Shown: positions 23,884 through 33,682, counted from the stretch's first letter. The stretch: 64,000 bases of DNA from Zhihengliuella halotolerans (GCF_004217565.1 NZ_SHLA01000001.1:3286001-3350000); one strand, 5' to 3'. Made by a program: numbers and translations. The notes: generated by a model from the letters alone, not told the origin.

Positions 23884-25053
23884 TCAACCCCCGAACCGCC
23901 TGATCCACTCGGCCGGCGCGTCGAAGACCGGCTGGATGGCCCGCAGGGCCGCACCTGCGAGCGAGGGGCGAGCCGCCGCCGTCGTCGTCTCGATGCGCAC
24001 GTCGCCGGCCTCGGCGGCGAGGGCGTGCCGGTCAAGCTGGGCGTTGATCAGCGGTGCGACGTCGGCCGCGAGGTGACGGAAGTAGCCGCCGAGGACCACG
24101 GTGGGCAGGTCCACGATGTTGAGCACCTGGGCCAGTGCGAGCCCCAGCGAGGAGCCGATGCGCTCGATCGCGGCCTCGCGCTCGGCGCCCTCGAGCGCGG
24201 CGAAGAACTCGGAGATGTAGCCGCTGCCGGCCTGCATCGACTGCTGCGCGATCGCCCAGTAGCTCGCGTAGGCCTCCAGGCAGCCGCGCCGCCCGCACCG
24301 GCACTGCGGCCCGTCGACGTCGAGGCACAGGTGCCCGATCTCGCCGGCCCAGCCGTTCGCGCCGCGCTGGATGTCGCCATCGACGACGACCGCCCCGCCG
24401 ATGCCGCTCTCGCCGTACACCAGCACGAATCCCTCGCCGCGCCGGTTCACGAGCTCCGTCTCGGCGACCAGCCGGGCGTCGTTCTCGATGCTCACGTCCA
24501 GCGCTTCGAGGCCGGGCGCGCTCTCGAGCAGTTCGGCCAACGGCGCGTCGTCCCAGCCGAGGTTCGGGGCGGACCGGATGCGCCGCCCGTCGGGGGTCAG
24601 GCGCCCGGGGACGGACACGCAGATCCCGCTGACGCGGGTGTGCGGGGTCTCCGCGAGCAGCTGCGCGGCCAGGTCCGCGATCAGCACGACGGCGTCGCGC
24701 GGGGTGGGCGCCCGCGTCAAGGGGGTCTCGGCGGAGGCGATGACGTGCCGGCGGAGGTCGATCATGTTCACGGCCACGTGGTCCGCGCTCACGGACGCGC
24801 CGAGCCCGACGACGGAGGCCTCGGCGATGGAAACGGGGGTGGACGGGCGGCCGCCGGCGGCCCCGGCGGAGCGCGTCGGGGCGTGCTCGAGCAGGAAACC
24901 GGCGGAGAGCAGCTCGTCGACGAGCCGCGAGACGGTCGGCTTGGTCAGGCCCGTCGCTTGCGCCAGCCCGGCGCGCGAGAGCGGGGAATCGCTGGTCGCG
25001 AGCGTGTTCAGCACGGTGCCCAGGTTGTGCTCCCGCACGTTGGTCAGCTGCAT
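23884..25053 (-). CDS. xylR: ROK-family xylose repressor
   Basis: A 389-residue repressor. An N-terminal winged helix (NLGTVLNTLATSDSPLSRAGLAQATGLTKPTVSRLVDELL) is joined to a ROK sugar-binding domain with the zinc motif CRCGRRGCLEAYAS and glycine-rich GESGIGGAVVVDG. ATG 25053 is chosen because GAGAGGAAG precedes it; an upstream start would lack this. It is divergent from xylAB, and an AT-rich imperfect palindrome lies at the xylA start of transcription, so it very likely represses these genes in the absence of xylose. Confidence 0.92.
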   Translation of the reverse strand: MQLTNVREHNLGTVLNTLATSDSPLSRAGLAQATGLTKPTVSRLVDELLSAGFLLEHAPTRSAGAAGGRPSTPVSIAEASVVGLGASVSADHVAVNMIDLRRHVIASAETPLTRAPTPRDAVVLIADLAAQLLAETPHTRVSGICVSVPGRLTPDGRRIRSAPNLGWDDAPLAELLESAPGLEALDVSIENDARLVAETELVNRRGEGFVLVYGESGIGGAVVVDGDIQRGANGWAGEIGHLCLDVDGPQCRCGRRGCLEAYASYWAIAQQSMQAGSGYISEFFAALEGAEREAAIERIGSSLGLALAQVLNIVDLPTVVLGGYFRHLAADVAPLINAQLDRHALAAEAGDVRIETTTAAARPSLAGAALRAIQPVFDAPAEWIRRFGG

Positions 25054-25113
25054 CGCTTCCTCTCGTCGCTCGCGGTCCACCTCGTGGTCTGGGTCCGAAT
25101 CCGCGGTGGGGTA

Positions 25114-25142
25114 TTGCGTCGGACGCCTCGGACGATCATACT
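25114..25142 (+). promoter_or_regulatory. xylA promoter
   Basis: TTGCGT (25114-25119) and CATACT (25137-25142) are separated by 17 bases, a good match to a housekeeping promoter, and lie upstream of xylA. Confidence 0.6.
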
Positions 25143-25143
25143 A

Positions 25144-25160
25144 AGTAATTATTCATAACT
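25144..25160 (+). promoter_or_regulatory. Candidate XylR operator
   Basis: AGTAATTATTCATAACT is an imperfect 17-bp palindrome (six of eight arm positions match) in a sharply AT-rich patch. It covers the predicted start of transcription of xylA, and ACTAA is repeated on both sides. ROK repressors of pentose genes bind AT-rich sites of this kind. Confidence 0.55.
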
Positions 25161-25186
25161 AATCGCTTTTACGGAAGGATCCCCGA

Positions 25187-26377
25187 ATGATCACCCCGCG
25201 CCCCGAGCACAAGTTCTCCTTCGGCCTCTGGACCACGGGCTGGGAGGCCCGCGACCAGTTCGGTCTCGCGACCCGCCCCGCGATCGACCCGGTCGAGCAC
25301 TTGCGCCGGCTCAAGGAGCTGGGCGCGTGGGGCTTCACGTTCCACGACAACGACGTGATCCCGTTCGGCGCCTCCGCCTCCGAGCGCGACGCCGTCCTGT
25401 CCCGCCTCAAGGACGCGGTCGAGGAGACTGGCCTCGTGGTCGAGATGGTCACGACGGACACGTTCGCCCACCCCGTCTTCAAGGACGGCGCGTTCACGTC
25501 CAACGACCGCGGCGTGCGCCGCTTCGGCCTGCGCAAGGTGCTCGAGAACGTCGACCTCGCCGCCGAGCTCGGCGCCGAGACGTTCGTGATGTGGGGCGGC
25601 CGCGAGGGCAGCGAGTACGACTCGTCCAAGGACCTGCTCGTCGCCCACGAGCGCTACGCCGAGGGCCTCGACGCCGTCGCCGGCTACATCAAGTCCAAGG
25701 GCTACGAGATGCGCATCGGCCTGGAGCCGAAGCCGAACGAGCCGCGCGGGAACATCTTCCTGCCGACGATCGGCCACGCCCTCGCCTTCATCTCCCGCCT
25801 CGAGCACGGCGACATCGTCGGGGTGAACCCGGAGACCGGCCACGAGCAGATGGCCACTCTGAACTACAACCACGGACTCGCCCAGGCGCTATGGTCGGAC
25901 AAGCTGTTCCACATCGACCTCAACGGCCAGCACGGCCCGATGTACGACCAGGACCTGGTCTTCGGCCACGGCGACCTGATCAGCGCCTTCTTCACGGTGG
26001 ACCTGCTGGAGAACGGCTTCCCGTCGAAGCCGGGCGCCTACACCGGCGCCCGCCACTTCGATTACAAGCCCTCCCGCACCGAGTACACGCAGGGCCAGTT
26101 CGACGCGGCCGCGGCGAACATGGAGATGTACCTCATGCTCGCCGAGCGCGCGAAGTCCTTCCGCGCCGACCCGGAGGTGCAGGAGGCGCTCGAGGCCTCC
26201 GGCGTGAACGAGCTGGCGCAGCCGACCATCGCCGCGGGGGAGACCCTGGCGGATCTGCTCGCCGATCGCTCCGCCTACGAGGAGTTCGACGCCGACGCCG
26301 CGGGCGAGCGCAACTACGGCTTCGTCCGCCTGCACCAGCTGGCGATGCGCCACCTGATCGGCTTCGGCGGCAAGTAG
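25187..26377 (+). CDS. xylA: Xylose isomerase
   Basis: A 396-residue metal-dependent isomerase that converts D-xylose to D-xylulose. It is of the short actinobacterial class I type, as in Streptomyces and Arthrobacter. Catalytic His53 and Asp56 lie in [12 protein letters not shown], and metal-binding Glu180 and Lys182 in [12 protein letters not shown]; further metal ligands lie in HIDLNGQ and [11 protein letters not shown] strong ribosome binding site precedes the ATG. A hairpin separates it from xylB. Expression is probably released from XylR by xylose. Confidence 0.97.
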   Translation: MITPRPEHKFSFGLWTTGWEARDQFGLATRPAIDPVEHLRRLKELGAWGFTFHDNDVIPFGASASERDAVLSRLKDAVEETGLVVEMVTTDTFAHPVFKDGAFTSNDRGVRRFGLRKVLENVDLAAELGAETFVMWGGREGSEYDSSKDLLVAHERYAEGLDAVAGYIKSKGYEMRIGLEPKPNEPRGNIFLPTIGHALAFISRLEHGDIVGVNPETGHEQMATLNYNHGLAQALWSDKLFHIDLNGQHGPMYDQDLVFGHGDLISAFFTVDLLENGFPSKPGAYTGARHFDYKPSRTEYTQGQFDAAAANMEMYLMLAERAKSFRADPEVQEALEASGVNELAQPTIAAGETLADLLADRSAYEEFDADAAGERNYGFVRLHQLAMRHLIGFGGK

Positions 26378-26395
26378 CCCCGGCCCCGGGGCGAC

Positions 26396-26429
26396 GGGCA
26401 CGACGGCGGTACGCGCCGGCGTCGTGCCC
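26396..26429 (+). terminator. Hairpin between xylA and xylB
   Basis: GGGCACGACG (26396-26405) and CGTCGTGCCC (26420-26429) form a perfect 10-bp stem with a 14-base loop; a run of C and TTGACC follow. It may partly end transcription or stabilise the xylA message, giving more XylA than XylB. Confidence 0.55.
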
Positions 26430-26473
26430 GCCCCCCCTTGACCTGACGACGCACCAGAACCGAGGATTCACTC

Positions 26474-27856
26474 ATGAGCCGCACCCTTGTCGCCGGAATC
26501 GACTCGTCCACCCAGTCCACCAAGGTCCTCCTGGTCGACGCCGACACCGGCGAGGTGATCGATGAGGGGCGCGCCAAGCACCCCGAGGGCACCGAGGTCG
26601 ACCCGCGGGCGTGGCTCGACGCGCTCGCCACCGCCGGGGAGGGCCTGCTGGAACAGGCTGCCGCGGTGGCCGTCGGCGGCCAGCAGCACGGGCTTGTCGC
26701 GCTCGACGAGCACGACGACGTCGTCCGTGACGCGCTGCTCTGGAACGACACGCGGTCGGCGCAGGCCGCCGTCGACCTCATCGAGGAGATGGGCGGCGAC
26801 GAGGCGTGCGCGCGGGCCACCGGCTCCCTGCTGGTCCCATCGATCACCTCGACCAAGCTGCGCTGGGTGCGCGATCACGAACCCGAGAACGCGGCCCGTA
26901 TCAAGCGCGTGCTGCTGCCGCACGACTACCTGACGTGGCATCTGAACGCGGACAAATCGCGCTTCACAACCGACCGCGGCGACGCCTCGGGCACGGGCTA
27001 CTACTCGACGGTGGACGACGCGTGGGATCCGGCGCTCGCCGAGGCCGCGCTCGGCCACCGGTTCGAGCTGCCGGAGGTCGCCGCGCCCGACGCCGTGGTG
27101 GGGGAGACCGTCTGGGGCGCCAAGATCGCACCGGGCACGGGCGACAACATGGCCGCCGCGCTGGGGCTGAACCTGAAGCCCGGCGACGTGTCCCTCTCGA
27201 TCGGCACGTCCGGGGTGGCAGCGATGGTGTCGCCGACCCCGACGACGGACGCGAGCGGGCTGGTGGCCGGATTCGCCGACGCGACCGGCCGCTACCTGCC
27301 GCTGGCCTGCACGCTCAACGCGGCCCGCGTCCTCGACTTCGGCGCGCGCATGCTCGGAGTCGACCACGGCCGGCTCGCCGCGCTGGCCCTGGAGTCGGTG
27401 CCGGGGGCGAACGGGGTCACGCTGCTGCCGTACCTCGACGGCGAGCGGACACCGAATCGACCGGATGCCACCGGCACGTTGACCGGCATCACGAGTTCGA
27501 CGACGCAGGCCGATATCGCCCGTGCGTGCGTCGAGGGGCTGCTGTGCTCGCTCGCGGACGCGGTGGCGAACCTCGTGGAGTCGACCGGAACCGGCGCGGA
27601 GCGGATCTTCCTCATCGGCGGCGGCGCGAAGTCGGCCGCGGTGCGCGAGCTGGCGCCGGCGATCCTGGGGCGCGACGTCGTCGTGCCTCCGGAGCGCGAG
27701 TACGTCGCGCTCGGCGCCGCCCGCCAGGCCGCGTGGGCGCTGACGGGGAAGCAGCCGGGGTGGGAGATCGCCGGGTCCAAGGTTTACGCGGGTGAGCCGA
27801 CACCGGGTGTGTTGGAGCAGTACCGCAGGCTGCGGGACAACACGGCCGGCTGGTAG
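26474..27856 (+). CDS. xylB: Xylulokinase
   Basis: A 460-residue FGGY-family kinase that phosphorylates D-xylulose to xylulose 5-phosphate, feeding the pentose phosphate pathway. Motifs: GIDSSTQSTKVLLVD (phosphate loop 1), VGGQQHGLVALD, WNDTRS, the central LSIGTSGVAAMV, and IFLIGGGAKSAAVRELAP (C-terminal FGGY region). It follows xylA in the same direction. A strong hairpin terminator ends the operon. Length and motifs match xylulokinase; activity on related ketoses cannot be excluded. Confidence 0.95.
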   Translation: MSRTLVAGIDSSTQSTKVLLVDADTGEVIDEGRAKHPEGTEVDPRAWLDALATAGEGLLEQAAAVAVGGQQHGLVALDEHDDVVRDALLWNDTRSAQAAVDLIEEMGGDEACARATGSLLVPSITSTKLRWVRDHEPENAARIKRVLLPHDYLTWHLNADKSRFTTDRGDASGTGYYSTVDDAWDPALAEAALGHRFELPEVAAPDAVVGETVWGAKIAPGTGDNMAAALGLNLKPGDVSLSIGTSGVAAMVSPTPTTDASGLVAGFADATGRYLPLACTLNAARVLDFGARMLGVDHGRLAALALESVPGANGVTLLPYLDGERTPNRPDATGTLTGITSSTTQADIARACVEGLLCSLADAVANLVESTGTGAERIFLIGGGAKSAAVRELAPAILGRDVVVPPEREYVALGAARQAAWALTGKQPGWEIAGSKVYAGEPTPGVLEQYRRLRDNTAGW

Positions 27857-27866
27857 CCGGCGGCCG

Positions 27867-27895
27867 CGCCGTCGTGGTGAAGCACCACGACGGCG
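27867..27895 (+). terminator. Terminator hairpin after xylB
   Basis: CGCCGTCGTGGTG (27867-27879) and CACCACGACGGCG (27883-27895) form a perfect 13-bp stem around AAG. It lies between convergent xylB and the GH3 gene and can serve both. Confidence 0.75.
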
Positions 27896-27934
27896 AGCGG
27901 ACGGACCGGCAACGGACATGGTTCGCGCCGAAGG

Positions 27935-30349
27935 TCAGGACACCGGTGCAGGCGCCTCGGACGCACGACCCAGTGAGGCCGACCGCACGTGTACCGGGGT
28001 GCCCATGACGCGGCCCTCGGGCACCTCGCGGACCTCGCCCGTGATCTCGAACCCGGCCGACAGGGGAAGGTCCTCGCTGCTCGTGCCGACGTGCAGCGTG
28101 AATGAACCCGGCTCCACGATGCGGCGCAGGTCGATCCCCGTGAACGACGTCCGGTCCGCGTGGATCTCGAAGGCGATGCGCGCCGATTCCCCCGGACCCA
28201 ACCGCACCTTCGCGAAGCCCGTGAGCCACCTCCGCGGCCGCACTACGGACGAGACGTGGTCGCTCAGGTACGCCTGGACGACTTCGGCTCCGTCCCGGGC
28301 GCCGGTGTTGGTGACTGTCGCGGTGGCGGTCAGGACGCCGTCGTTCTCGATCTCTCCGGCGGAGAGGCGCAGGTCCGAGACGGTGAAGTCCGTGTAGGAG
28401 AGCCCGAAGCCGAACGGGTACAGCGGACGCGGGTCCAGGTTCGAGACGCCCTCGCTGAACCAGCCGAGCGTCGGCGCTAGGTAGGTGCCCGGTTGCCCGC
28501 CCACGTGGTCGGGGATCTGCACGGGGAGCTTGCCCGAGGGGTTGACACCGCCGGTCAGCACGGCGGCCACGGACGGTCCGCCCTCCTCGCCCGGCATGAA
28601 CGCCTGCACGATTGCCGCCGCCCGGTCCGCGAACCGCCCCAGCGAGTAGGGGCGCCCGGTGACGAGCACGAGCACGGTCGGCGTGCCCGTCGCGAGCACC
28701 GCCTCCACCAGGTCGCCCTGCCGCCCCGGCAGGGAGAGATCGACGACGTCGCAGCCCTCACCCGAGGTGCCGGTCCCGAAGAGGCCGGCCAGGTCGCCGA
28801 CGGTCACGACGGCTACCTCGGCGCCCGCAGCTGCCGCGACGGCCGCGGCGATGCCGGCGTCGTCCGTGTCGGTGAAGTCGACGCCGCGCTCGTGGACGAC
28901 CTCCGCTCCGGCGAGGGCCGGTTCGGCGCGCAGCGCGTCGAGGATCGAAGTCATCTCGAGTCCCGTCCCCGCCTCCGCGAAGCGGGAGAGCACGTGGTTG
29001 GTGAACGTGTAGCAGCCCAGATGCGCGCGCGGTTGGGAGGCGGAGGGCCCGACGACGGCGATGCGCGCCGGCGCGGCGCCCTCCTCGCCGGCGCTTCCGT
29101 CCCGGCTGTCGTGAGCACTCAGGGGCAGGACGCCGTTGTTCTTGAGCAGGATGATCGACTCGTCGGCCATGGCCCGGGCGAGCGCGCGGTTGGCGGTGGG
29201 ATCGAGGTCCACCACGTCGCCGTCCCACGCCGTCTCCGGGGTCCAGTCCGAGTCCAGCAATCCCAGCTCGACCTTCTGCGTCAGGACGCGCCGCACGGCG
29301 GTGTCCAAGACTTCTTCGTCGAGCCGTCCCTCGGCGACGGCGGCGGCGAGGTTCCGGAACCCGCTCGTCTCGGGCAGTTCGACGTCCATGCCGGCGGTGA
29401 GGGAGAGGATCCCGGCGTCGTCGACGTCCGCGGCGACCTTGTGCATCGACTCGAGGAAGTTCACGGCCCAGTAGTCGGAGACCACGGTCCCGGCGAAACC
29501 CCACCGGCCGCGCAGCACGTCGGTCAGCAGCCGGCGGCTCGCGGCGGGCGCCTCGCCGTCGATGTCGGCGTACGAGTTCATGACGGCGCCCGCGCCGCCT
29601 TCGCGTACGGCCCGCTCGAACGGCGGAAGGACCACGTCTTCGAGTTCGCGGGTGCCCATCGGCACGGGGGCGTGGTTGCGCCCGGCGCGCGAAGCCGCGT
29701 ACCCGGCGAAGTGCTTGAGAGTCGCGACGGCGCCCCCGGCCTGCAACCCTCGGACGTACGCTGTGCCGATCTCGCCCACCAGGTGCGGGTCCTCGCCGAT
29801 GGTCTCCTCGACGCGGCCCCAGCGGTAGTCGCGGACGACGTCGAGCACCGGCGAGAGTCCGAGGTGTACCCCGACGCGGCGCATGTCCGCCCCGATACGG
29901 CGGGCCATGTCCTCGACGAGCCGCGCGTCGAAGCTCGCGCCCCAGGCGATCGAGGCCGGGTAGCACGTCGCGGACATCGTGGTGAAGCCCGTGAGGCATT
30001 CCTCGTGCGCGATCGCCGGGATGCCCAGCCGGTGGGTGGAGACGACGTCGCGCTGCAGCGCCGCCAGCCGGTCCCGGCCCTCATCGGGAGCCACGGGTGC
30101 CGAGCCGAAGGCGCGCGTGATGTGGCCGAGGCCCCTGGTGATCTCCTGCTCCCAGGAAACCCGGCCACTCGCGAAGGTGTCCTCCATCGGGGCCACGTTC
30201 CCCTCGGCCCCGTGCCGGTCCTCGGGACGGATCCAGTACGAACCGAGCTGCGAGGCCTTCTCCTCGAGGGTCAGTTGCTTCAGGAGCGCTTCGACGCGCT
30301 CGCTCACGGGGATATCGGTCTGCTGCCAGGGATGAATCTCGTTGGTCAT
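27935..30349 (-). CDS. Glycoside hydrolase family 3, beta-glucosidase/beta-xylosidase
   Basis: An 804-residue cytoplasmic exo-glycosidase. The N-terminal TIM barrel has KHFAGYAAS and the nucleophile Asp292 in VVSDYWAV. A second alpha/beta sandwich domain (IAVVGPSASQPRAHLGCY onward) and a C-terminal fibronectin-III-like domain (PLYPFGFGLSYTDFTVSDL onward) complete the usual GH3 architecture. No signal peptide is seen, so it acts on oligosaccharides imported by the ABC system just upstream. Its neighbourhood beside xylAB makes xylo-oligosaccharides the likeliest substrate, but sequence alone does not separate xylosidase from glucosidase. AAAGGAA precedes the ATG. Confidence 0.93.
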   Translation of the reverse strand: MTNEIHPWQQTDIPVSERVEALLKQLTLEEKASQLGSYWIRPEDRHGAEGNVAPMEDTFASGRVSWEQEITRGLGHITRAFGSAPVAPDEGRDRLAALQRDVVSTHRLGIPAIAHEECLTGFTTMSATCYPASIAWGASFDARLVEDMARRIGADMRRVGVHLGLSPVLDVVRDYRWGRVEETIGEDPHLVGEIGTAYVRGLQAGGAVATLKHFAGYAASRAGRNHAPVPMGTRELEDVVLPPFERAVREGGAGAVMNSYADIDGEAPAASRRLLTDVLRGRWGFAGTVVSDYWAVNFLESMHKVAADVDDAGILSLTAGMDVELPETSGFRNLAAAVAEGRLDEEVLDTAVRRVLTQKVELGLLDSDWTPETAWDGDVVDLDPTANRALARAMADESIILLKNNGVLPLSAHDSRDGSAGEEGAAPARIAVVGPSASQPRAHLGCYTFTNHVLSRFAEAGTGLEMTSILDALRAEPALAGAEVVHERGVDFTDTDDAGIAAAVAAAAGAEVAVVTVGDLAGLFGTGTSGEGCDVVDLSLPGRQGDLVEAVLATGTPTVLVLVTGRPYSLGRFADRAAAIVQAFMPGEEGGPSVAAVLTGGVNPSGKLPVQIPDHVGGQPGTYLAPTLGWFSEGVSNLDPRPLYPFGFGLSYTDFTVSDLRLSAGEIENDGVLTATATVTNTGARDGAEVVQAYLSDHVSSVVRPRRWLTGFAKVRLGPGESARIAFEIHADRTSFTGIDLRRIVEPGSFTLHVGTSSEDLPLSAGFEITGEVREVPEGRVMGTPVHVRSASLGRASEAPAPVS

Positions 30350-30375
30350 GTGTTTCCTTTGGTGGTGACGGGGGC

Positions 30376-31242
30376 TTACTTGCTGAAACCGGCGGTCAGC
30401 CCGGAGATGAGCTGCCGGCGGCCGAGGATGTAGGCGGCGAGGAGGGGAACGCAGGAGAGAACGACGGCGGCCAGCACGGCCGGGACGTCGACCGAGAACT
30501 CACCCTGATAGCTCCACAGGGAGAGCGGCAGGGTGCGGACCTCGGAGCTCTGGGTGAGCACCAGCGGGAACAGGAATCCGTTCCACACCTGCAGCGCGTC
30601 ATAGATCCCCACCGTCACGATCGCCGGTTTCGACAGCGGCAGGACCAAGACCTTGAACATCTGCCAGTGGCTGGCGCCGTCGAGAGTCATGGCCTCGTAG
30701 AGTTCGTTGGGGATGTCGCGCAGGAAGTTGGTGAAGATCAGCACACTGATTGGGATGGCGAACGCGACGCCCGGCAGGATCAGCGCGAGGAGCGAGTCGT
30801 ACAGGCCCAGCTGCACAATCAGGTAGTAGACCGGGATGATCGTCGCCTGGATCGGGATCGCGATGCCCAGCAGGAACAGGCGGTGCGCGAACTTCGAGAC
30901 AGCGCCGCGGTTGCGCACGATCACGTAGCTCGCGAGCAGCGAGACCACCAGGACGACGCCGACGGTGGCGATCGCGACGACCGCACTGTTGACGAAGTAG
31001 AGGATGAAGTCGTTTTCCAACACCCGTCGGTAGGCGCCGAGTGTCGGCTCGAGCGGGAGCGAGAGCGGATTGGACGAGTAGTAGTCCTCGCGGGGCCGCA
31101 GGCTCGTGACGACGACGTAGTAGATCGGCACGAGGGTCACAAGCAGCCAGAATGTTCCGGCGAGTCCGCCGAGCACGTTCGGGCTGCGGGACGAGGATAT
31201 CCGCGCGGTGGTCCGGCGGTCAGCGGTTGCGGTGCTCATCAT
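30376..31242 (-). CDS. Sugar ABC transporter permease, MalG type (GH3 operon)
   Basis: A 288-residue CUT1 permease with six predicted helices. The first is LAGTFWLLVTLVPIYYVVVTSL, and the EAA loop is EAMTLDGASHWQMFKVLVLP. Two ATG codons in a row begin the gene; the first (31242) overlaps the stop of the upstream permease as ATGA. It ends 26 bases before the GH3 start. Along with the other permease and the lipoprotein it imports an oligosaccharide for the GH3 enzyme. No ATPase is encoded nearby. Confidence 0.92.
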   Translation of the reverse strand: MMSTATADRRTTARISSSRSPNVLGGLAGTFWLLVTLVPIYYVVVTSLRPREDYYSSNPLSLPLEPTLGAYRRVLENDFILYFVNSAVVAIATVGVVLVVSLLASYVIVRNRGAVSKFAHRLFLLGIAIPIQATIIPVYYLIVQLGLYDSLLALILPGVAFAIPISVLIFTNFLRDIPNELYEAMTLDGASHWQMFKVLVLPLSKPAIVTVGIYDALQVWNGFLFPLVLTQSSEVRTLPLSLWSYQGEFSVDVPAVLAAVVLSCVPLLAAYILGRRQLISGLTAGFSK

Positions 31243-32177
31243 GCGCCCTCCATCTGGCTTTCCATCTTGTCCGCGCCGCTGAACCTGTTCAGCAGCAGCG
31301 AGACGATGAGTCCGACCACCACGAGGATCACGGCGATCGCGCTCGCCGGTCCCATCTGGTAGCTGCGGAATCCGGTCAGGTACATATCCAGCGGCAGGAT
31401 GCGGGTTGCGTTGCCCGGTCCGCCGGCAGTCATGACGAAGACCAAGTCGAAGTACGTCAGTGAGCCGACGATCATGAGGGTCGAGCTCGTGACGACCGTG
31501 TACTTGATCTGGGGCAGCGTGACGGAGAAGAACGTGCGCGCCCGACCCGCGCCATCGAGCATTGCCGCCTCGTACATGGAGGCCGGGATCTGTTTCACGC
31601 CCGCCTGATACAGCAGCGAGTGGAAGGGGACGAACGACCAGGAGATGACGAAGACCAGTACGTAGAACACCAGCTGCGGGTCGCCGAGCCAATCCCGGTT
31701 GAGCCACGGTGCATCGAACGCGTTCGAGAGGCCGAAGTTGGGATCGAGCAGGGCCTTGAAAGCGATGCCGATCGCGGCCGCGGAGAACAGCAGCGGCAGG
31801 AAGTAGAGCACTGAGAACACTGCACGGTACTTCTCCCGGCCGGCCATGAACACGCCGAGCAGGATCGAGACCGGTGCCTGGACGACGTACGTCAGGACCG
31901 TCATAGCCAGCGTGAGCCACATGGCGTTGAGGGTCACCGGATTCGTGAAGACCGTCGTCCAGTTCTCGAGGCCCGCGAAGGAGGGCGAGCCGAGACCGTC
32001 CCAGTGCGTCAGCGACAGCAGCGCCACGCCCAGTAGCGGCACGATCGCGAACAGGCCAAAAAACGCGAAGGCCGGGGCCAGCATCCAGACGCTGGGGCCG
32101 TCGGCGGCGCGGGTTCCGCGGCCGCTCGTGAGCGGTTTCGGGGGCCGTGCCGGCGCGGAGGTGGATGTTGTAGCCAT
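31239..32177 (-). CDS. Sugar ABC transporter permease, MalF type (GH3 operon)
   Basis: A 312-residue CUT1 permease. After a Pro/Thr-rich N-terminus, helix 1 (MLAPAFAFFGLFAIVPLLGVALLSLTHW) starts near residue 39, and the EAA loop EAAMLDGAGRARTFFSVTLP lies in the second half. ATG 32177 is preferred to a GTG four codons earlier at 32189; neither has a clear ribosome binding site, so the start is uncertain. It lies about 15 bases behind the lipoprotein gene and overlaps the next permease by four bases. Confidence 0.9.
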   Translation of the reverse strand: MATTSTSAPARPPKPLTSGRGTRAADGPSVWMLAPAFAFFGLFAIVPLLGVALLSLTHWDGLGSPSFAGLENWTTVFTNPVTLNAMWLTLAMTVLTYVVQAPVSILLGVFMAGREKYRAVFSVLYFLPLLFSAAAIGIAFKALLDPNFGLSNAFDAPWLNRDWLGDPQLVFYVLVFVISWSFVPFHSLLYQAGVKQIPASMYEAAMLDGAGRARTFFSVTLPQIKYTVVTSSTLMIVGSLTYFDLVFVMTAGGPGNATRILPLDMYLTGFRSYQMGPASAIAVILVVVGLIVSLLLNRFSGADKMESQMEGA

Positions 32178-32192
32178 GGAAGGACCCACGGG

Positions 32193-33521
32193 CTACTTGA
32201 TCGTGGCGTTCATGGCATCGACGAACTGCTGCGGCGTCGTCGTTGCCTGGAAGATCCCCTCGAGCTGCGTGAGCAGCTCCTGCGCCTGATCGGCGGCGAG
32301 CGCCTGATCCCAGGAGAGCTGGAAGTTCGGGGCGTCCTGGACCATGTTGTACGCGTAGGTGAGGTATTCGGACTCGTCCGCATCCGCGAGCAGATCCTCG
32401 GCGCCGGTCGTGGCCGGGACCATGCCGTTGTCGACTAGGTCCCTGGTGGCCTGCTCATTGAGGTTGAATTCGTCGAGGTACTCGATCGCGGCCTGCTGTT
32501 CCTCGTCGGAGGCGTGGGAGGAAATCGACCAGAAGTTGGCGGGGTTGCCGACGATGTTCGCGGGGTCGCCCGAACCGCCGACGTCGGGGAAGGCTGTGTA
32601 GCCGAGGTTGCCCTCACCGAACCAGTCGGGCGCGTCCGTCGCGAAGCTCGGGTAGACCCACGCGCCCTGCAGCAGCATGGCGGCCTTGTCCGTATGAACA
32701 AGGGCGACGTCGGCATTGTTGTCGGCGACGACTGACCCGTAGGAATCGCCGAAGGCGCCCGCGTCCACGAGCTCCTGGATCTTCTCGAGCGCCTCGGTGA
32801 TGGCGGGGTCGCTCCAGGCGTCCGGCTCGTTCGCGGCGATGGCGTCGAAGACCTCCGGCCCGCCGATGCGGTCGGTCAGGTACTGGATCCACATCAGCAG
32901 CGGCCAACGGCTCTGGGCGGCGAGGGAGAACGGGATGACGCCCTCGGCTTCGAACTTCTCGACGACATCCAGCGTCTCTTCCCAGGTGGTGGGCGGTTCG
33001 ACGCCGACCTGCTCGAAGAGCTTCTCGTTGGTGAACAGGATGACCGGCTGCGGATTGTTGTTGGGTACGGCGTAGAGAGTGCCGTCCACCATGCCGGAGG
33101 AGAGTACCGATTCGAGAGCTCTCGACTCGAGTGCGGGCACCTTTCCGGTCAGATCGACGACGTCTCCGTTGGCGACGTAGTCGGCCAGCGTCCCTCCCGT
33201 CCAGCTGTAGATCAGAGTCGGCGCCTGCCCGGAACCGACCGCGGTGCGGATCTTCTCCTTGAACGCGTCGTTGGCGAATGACTCCGTCGCGAAGGCGCGA
33301 TCCGGGTGCGCCTCGTTCCAGGCTTCGAAGGATGCGTCGAAAACGGGCTCGGATCCTCCCGTCAGGTACCAGGCGCCGGGGGTGCCGGGCTGAGCAGCCC
33401 CGCCGGGTTGGCCGCCGCCGCAGGCGGACAGGACGAGCGGCGCGACGAGTGCCGCCGACGCCAGGATCCGGCGGCGGAAGATGCGACGGGCGGACGCGGT
33501 GGTCTGCTCTCCGGTATTCAT
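32193..33521 (-). CDS. Sugar ABC transporter substrate-binding lipoprotein (GH3 operon)
   Basis: A 442-residue family 1 solute-binding protein. The signal region has ARRIFRRRILASAALVAPLVLSACGGG with the lipobox LSAC, so the mature protein is lipid-anchored. The fold follows (WYLTGGSEPVFDASFEAWNEAHPDR). AGGAG lies eight bases before the ATG. It heads the four-gene minus-strand operon (binding protein, two permeases, GH3). The promoter holds a palindrome that is repeated in the divergent lacI gene, so the operon is very likely LacI-controlled. The sugar is inferred to be a beta-linked oligosaccharide. Confidence 0.93.
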   Translation of the reverse strand: MNTGEQTTASARRIFRRRILASAALVAPLVLSACGGGQPGGAAQPGTPGAWYLTGGSEPVFDASFEAWNEAHPDRAFATESFANDAFKEKIRTAVGSGQAPTLIYSWTGGTLADYVANGDVVDLTGKVPALESRALESVLSSGMVDGTLYAVPNNNPQPVILFTNEKLFEQVGVEPPTTWEETLDVVEKFEAEGVIPFSLAAQSRWPLLMWIQYLTDRIGGPEVFDAIAANEPDAWSDPAITEALEKIQELVDAGAFGDSYGSVVADNNADVALVHTDKAAMLLQGAWVYPSFATDAPDWFGEGNLGYTAFPDVGGSGDPANIVGNPANFWSISSHASDEEQQAAIEYLDEFNLNEQATRDLVDNGMVPATTGAEDLLADADESEYLTYAYNMVQDAPNFQLSWDQALAADQAQELLTQLEGIFQATTTPQQFVDAMNATIK

Positions 33522-33578
33522 CGAGGTGTACTCCTTGGGCTTGTGGGACGGACCGCGGGCGACATTGCCGCGTTCGCG

Positions 33579-33606
33579 CTATCACGAAAGTTTCGGAAAA
33601 TTACAA
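33579..33606 (-). promoter_or_regulatory. Promoter of GH3/ABC operon with operator O1
   Basis: On the minus strand TTGTAA (33606-33601) and TGATAG (33584-33579) are separated by 16 bases. The 17-base operator TCACGAAAGTTTCGGAA (33582-33598, plus strand), centred on the perfect CGAAA-G-TTTCG palindrome, fills this spacer, an ideal place for repression by LacI. Confidence 0.65.
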
Positions 33607-33682
33607 ACTGCCGGAACAAGATAGAGTGTGTGGTGCATCACGTCAAGAGGTGCGGAGTGGGTATCGAGAGAGGGGTGATCGA

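Noticed and set aside
28493-30433. 646-codon open frame on the plus strand opposite the GH3 gene
   Set aside because: It lies wholly antisense to a well-conserved GH3 gene, has an Arg/Val/Gly-rich translation with no motif, and is an expected by-product of high third-position GC.
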